The notes under the pieces: model-generated
Told to the model about the DNA's origin: nothing
Databases searched by the model: none
The model's input: the letters and a program-made list of their open reading frames with translations, nothing else
NCBI GenBank assembly: GCA_002413345.1
Contig: DHWU01000069.1
Span: 1 to 23,131, forward strand
Reading direction: 5' to 3'
DNA length: 23,131 nucleotides
Origin: Propionibacteriaceae bacterium UBA5174
Lineage (GTDB): Bacteria; Actinomycetota; Actinomycetes; Propionibacteriales; Propionibacteriaceae
Program-made: the position numbers and the translations under genes
Shown: piece after piece, positions 22,386 through 23,131 of the stretch
Layout of the letters: every line of letters begins with the position of its first letter
How positions within the stretch are numbered: the stretch's first letter is position 1

Positions 22386-22634
22386 ATGGCAATCTCCCGC
22401 GGTGAACTGATCAAAATCTTGGCGCAAGCCGACCCCGTCGGGCTGATCGCCAACGGCTCCCCAAAGACTGAGTACGCCCGCGAAGCCGACGCCATTCTTG
22501 AGCTTGAAGGTGCGGTCACGCTCACCGAGATCACCGGCGTCTTCACCGTTAGCTTCAGTGAGCCGGGGGCCTGCTCGCGCGAAACCGCGCGCTGGATCGC
22601 CGAAGAAATGGTGCGCCGCGACGGCAGCCGCTGA
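22386..22634 (+). CDS. Small hypothetical protein, 82 residues
   Basis: The translation begins MAISRGELIKILAQADPVGL and contains ANGSPKTEYAREADAI, then FTVSFSEPGACSRETARWIAEEMV. The helix-strand-helix layout and the pattern DP-x-GL-x4-P-x-DEY/TEY are shared with small proteins of polymorphic-toxin or YD-type loci that I recall as DUF1871-like; this is a weak resemblance. The first in-frame start with good context is the ATG at 22386, apparently leaderless. The larger frame from 22089 reads through the preceding TPR scar and is rejected. Confidence 0.65.
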   Translation: MAISRGELIKILAQADPVGLIANGSPKTEYAREADAILELEGAVTLTEITGVFTVSFSEPGACSRETARWIAEEMVRRDGSR

Positions 22635-22885
22635 GTGCCCGGGTTTGGTGATCTTGGAGAAGTGCGCCCACACCGGAACGCCTGCCATTTGGACGAATGG
22701 TCTGGAGCCTCCTCGGTGGCTAGAGTTCACCTAGCGAATCCACAAGGATGTGGTCGTTAGTGAGGGGCACGATGAGTTCCACCGACCATCTCGCGCACTC
22801 AGTGTTTTTGGTCGAGACTGACTCAACTTCCGCTTTTCGCTGTCTCTTTGCTTCCGCTGCGGTCTACCCCGGGCGATGACCGCAC

Positions 22886-22913
22886 TTGACGTCTCCCCCC
22901 CGCCCCCTATCGA
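22886..22913 (+). promoter_or_regulatory. Promoter of the secreted beta-propeller gene
   Basis: TTGACG (22886-22891) and TATCGA (22908-22913) are 16 bases apart, with a C-rich spacer. The start codon is 17 bases further on. The match to the housekeeping -35 is five of six; the -10 is partial. Confidence 0.45.
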
Positions 22914-22930
22914 TCACTCTTAGGATCTCG

Positions 22931-23131
22931 ATGAAAGCCCGACTACCCCTGGTGCGAGCAACTCTCGCTCTGGCTGGCGCGTTTGCGCTGTCCGTATTCG
23001 CCCCGCTGTCCGCGTACGCGGCAACGCCGACGTATTACGTCAGTGACAGCATCACCGGCATAGGCTTCGACCCGACTGGGGTTGCGGTGAATGAGACCAC
23101 GAACAAGATTTACGTCGCCAGCGTTCACGAC
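22931..23131 (+). CDS. Secreted YncE/YVTN-type beta-propeller protein, N-terminus (runs off the window)
   Basis: The first 67 residues are present. MKARLPLVRATLALAGAFAL continues SVFAPLSAYAATP, a clear Sec signal peptide with charged n-region, hydrophobic core and likely cleavage after AYA. The mature part contains GIGFDPTGVAVNETTNKIYVAS, the start of a 40-residue YVTN beta-propeller repeat (GVAVNxxTNKIYV). The protein is therefore exported to the cell surface or medium. The ATG at 22931 has AGGA five bases upstream and a TTGACG promoter before it. The rest lies beyond the window, so repeat number and any anchor cannot be judged. Confidence 0.85.
   Translation, partial: MKARLPLVRATLALAGAFALSVFAPLSAYAATPTYYVSDSITGIGFDPTGVAVNETTNKIYVASVHD

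Noticed and set aside
1..23131. CRISPR array or rRNA genes
   Set aside because: The only regular tandem repeat is the in-frame TPR array. No short repeat with unique spacers and no rRNA-like sequence was seen.

Overview
The window is GC-rich bacterial DNA with dense, short-spaced genes, several GTG starts, a leaderless-type start, and protein families typical of Actinomycetota (actinobacterial-type PepN N-terminus, a DUF6304-like protein, MerR/BldC-like HTH, HipBA, AbiE). I read it as an actinobacterial chromosome. I cannot place the genus from sequence alone. It starts and ends in the middle of ordinary genes (pepN at the left, a secreted beta-propeller protein at the right). What lies between is mostly accessory: toxin-antitoxin, abortive-infection and other conflict-type modules.

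Left part (1-2.5 kb): the 5' end of pepN (minus strand), a divergent 548-residue protein I do not recognise, and a tRNA-Pro(UGG). A degenerate copy of the tRNA 3' end lies near 9.5 kb, so 2.2-9.5 kb may be an old tRNA-bounded island. That stretch holds a small hypothetical protein, a DUF1778/GNAT-acetyltransferase toxin-antitoxin pair with a GTAC-rich operator, a TPR-like protein on the minus strand, and a divergent two-gene operon. The operon's first protein is an 857-residue CHAT (caspase-like) peptidase with a visible His725/Cys764 pair. It is translationally coupled (TAATG) to a metallo-beta-lactamase-fold protein. The operon has a TATAAT box directly abutted by a perfect 12-bp palindrome. 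The TPR / CHAT / MBL trio is my best candidate for an undescribed protease-based conflict system.

Middle part (9.6-14.7 kb), mostly minus strand: a YdeI/DUF1905 protein, hipBA, a regulator that fuses a MerR-type HTH, a GHKL ATPase and a STAS-like (DUF4325) domain and has two matching 22-bp operators in its upstream region, an ATP-grasp protein, and a plus-strand DUF6304-like protein.

Right part (14.7-23.1 kb): a membrane-anchored STAND-type NTPase with seven near-identical 49-50-residue TPR-like repeats. Two same-orientation copies of a REP-like 18-bp-arm hairpin bracket it together with a hypothetical gene. Then come a DUF4287 protein, an AbiE system (abiEi-abiEii, 4-bp overlap) with an operator over its promoter, an ORF that begins with a piece resembling the neighbouring Nudix gene, a Nudix hydrolase, a decayed TPR fragment, a small leaderless-type gene, and the start of a secreted YVTN/YncE-like protein. 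No integrase, transposase, CRISPR array or rRNA was seen.
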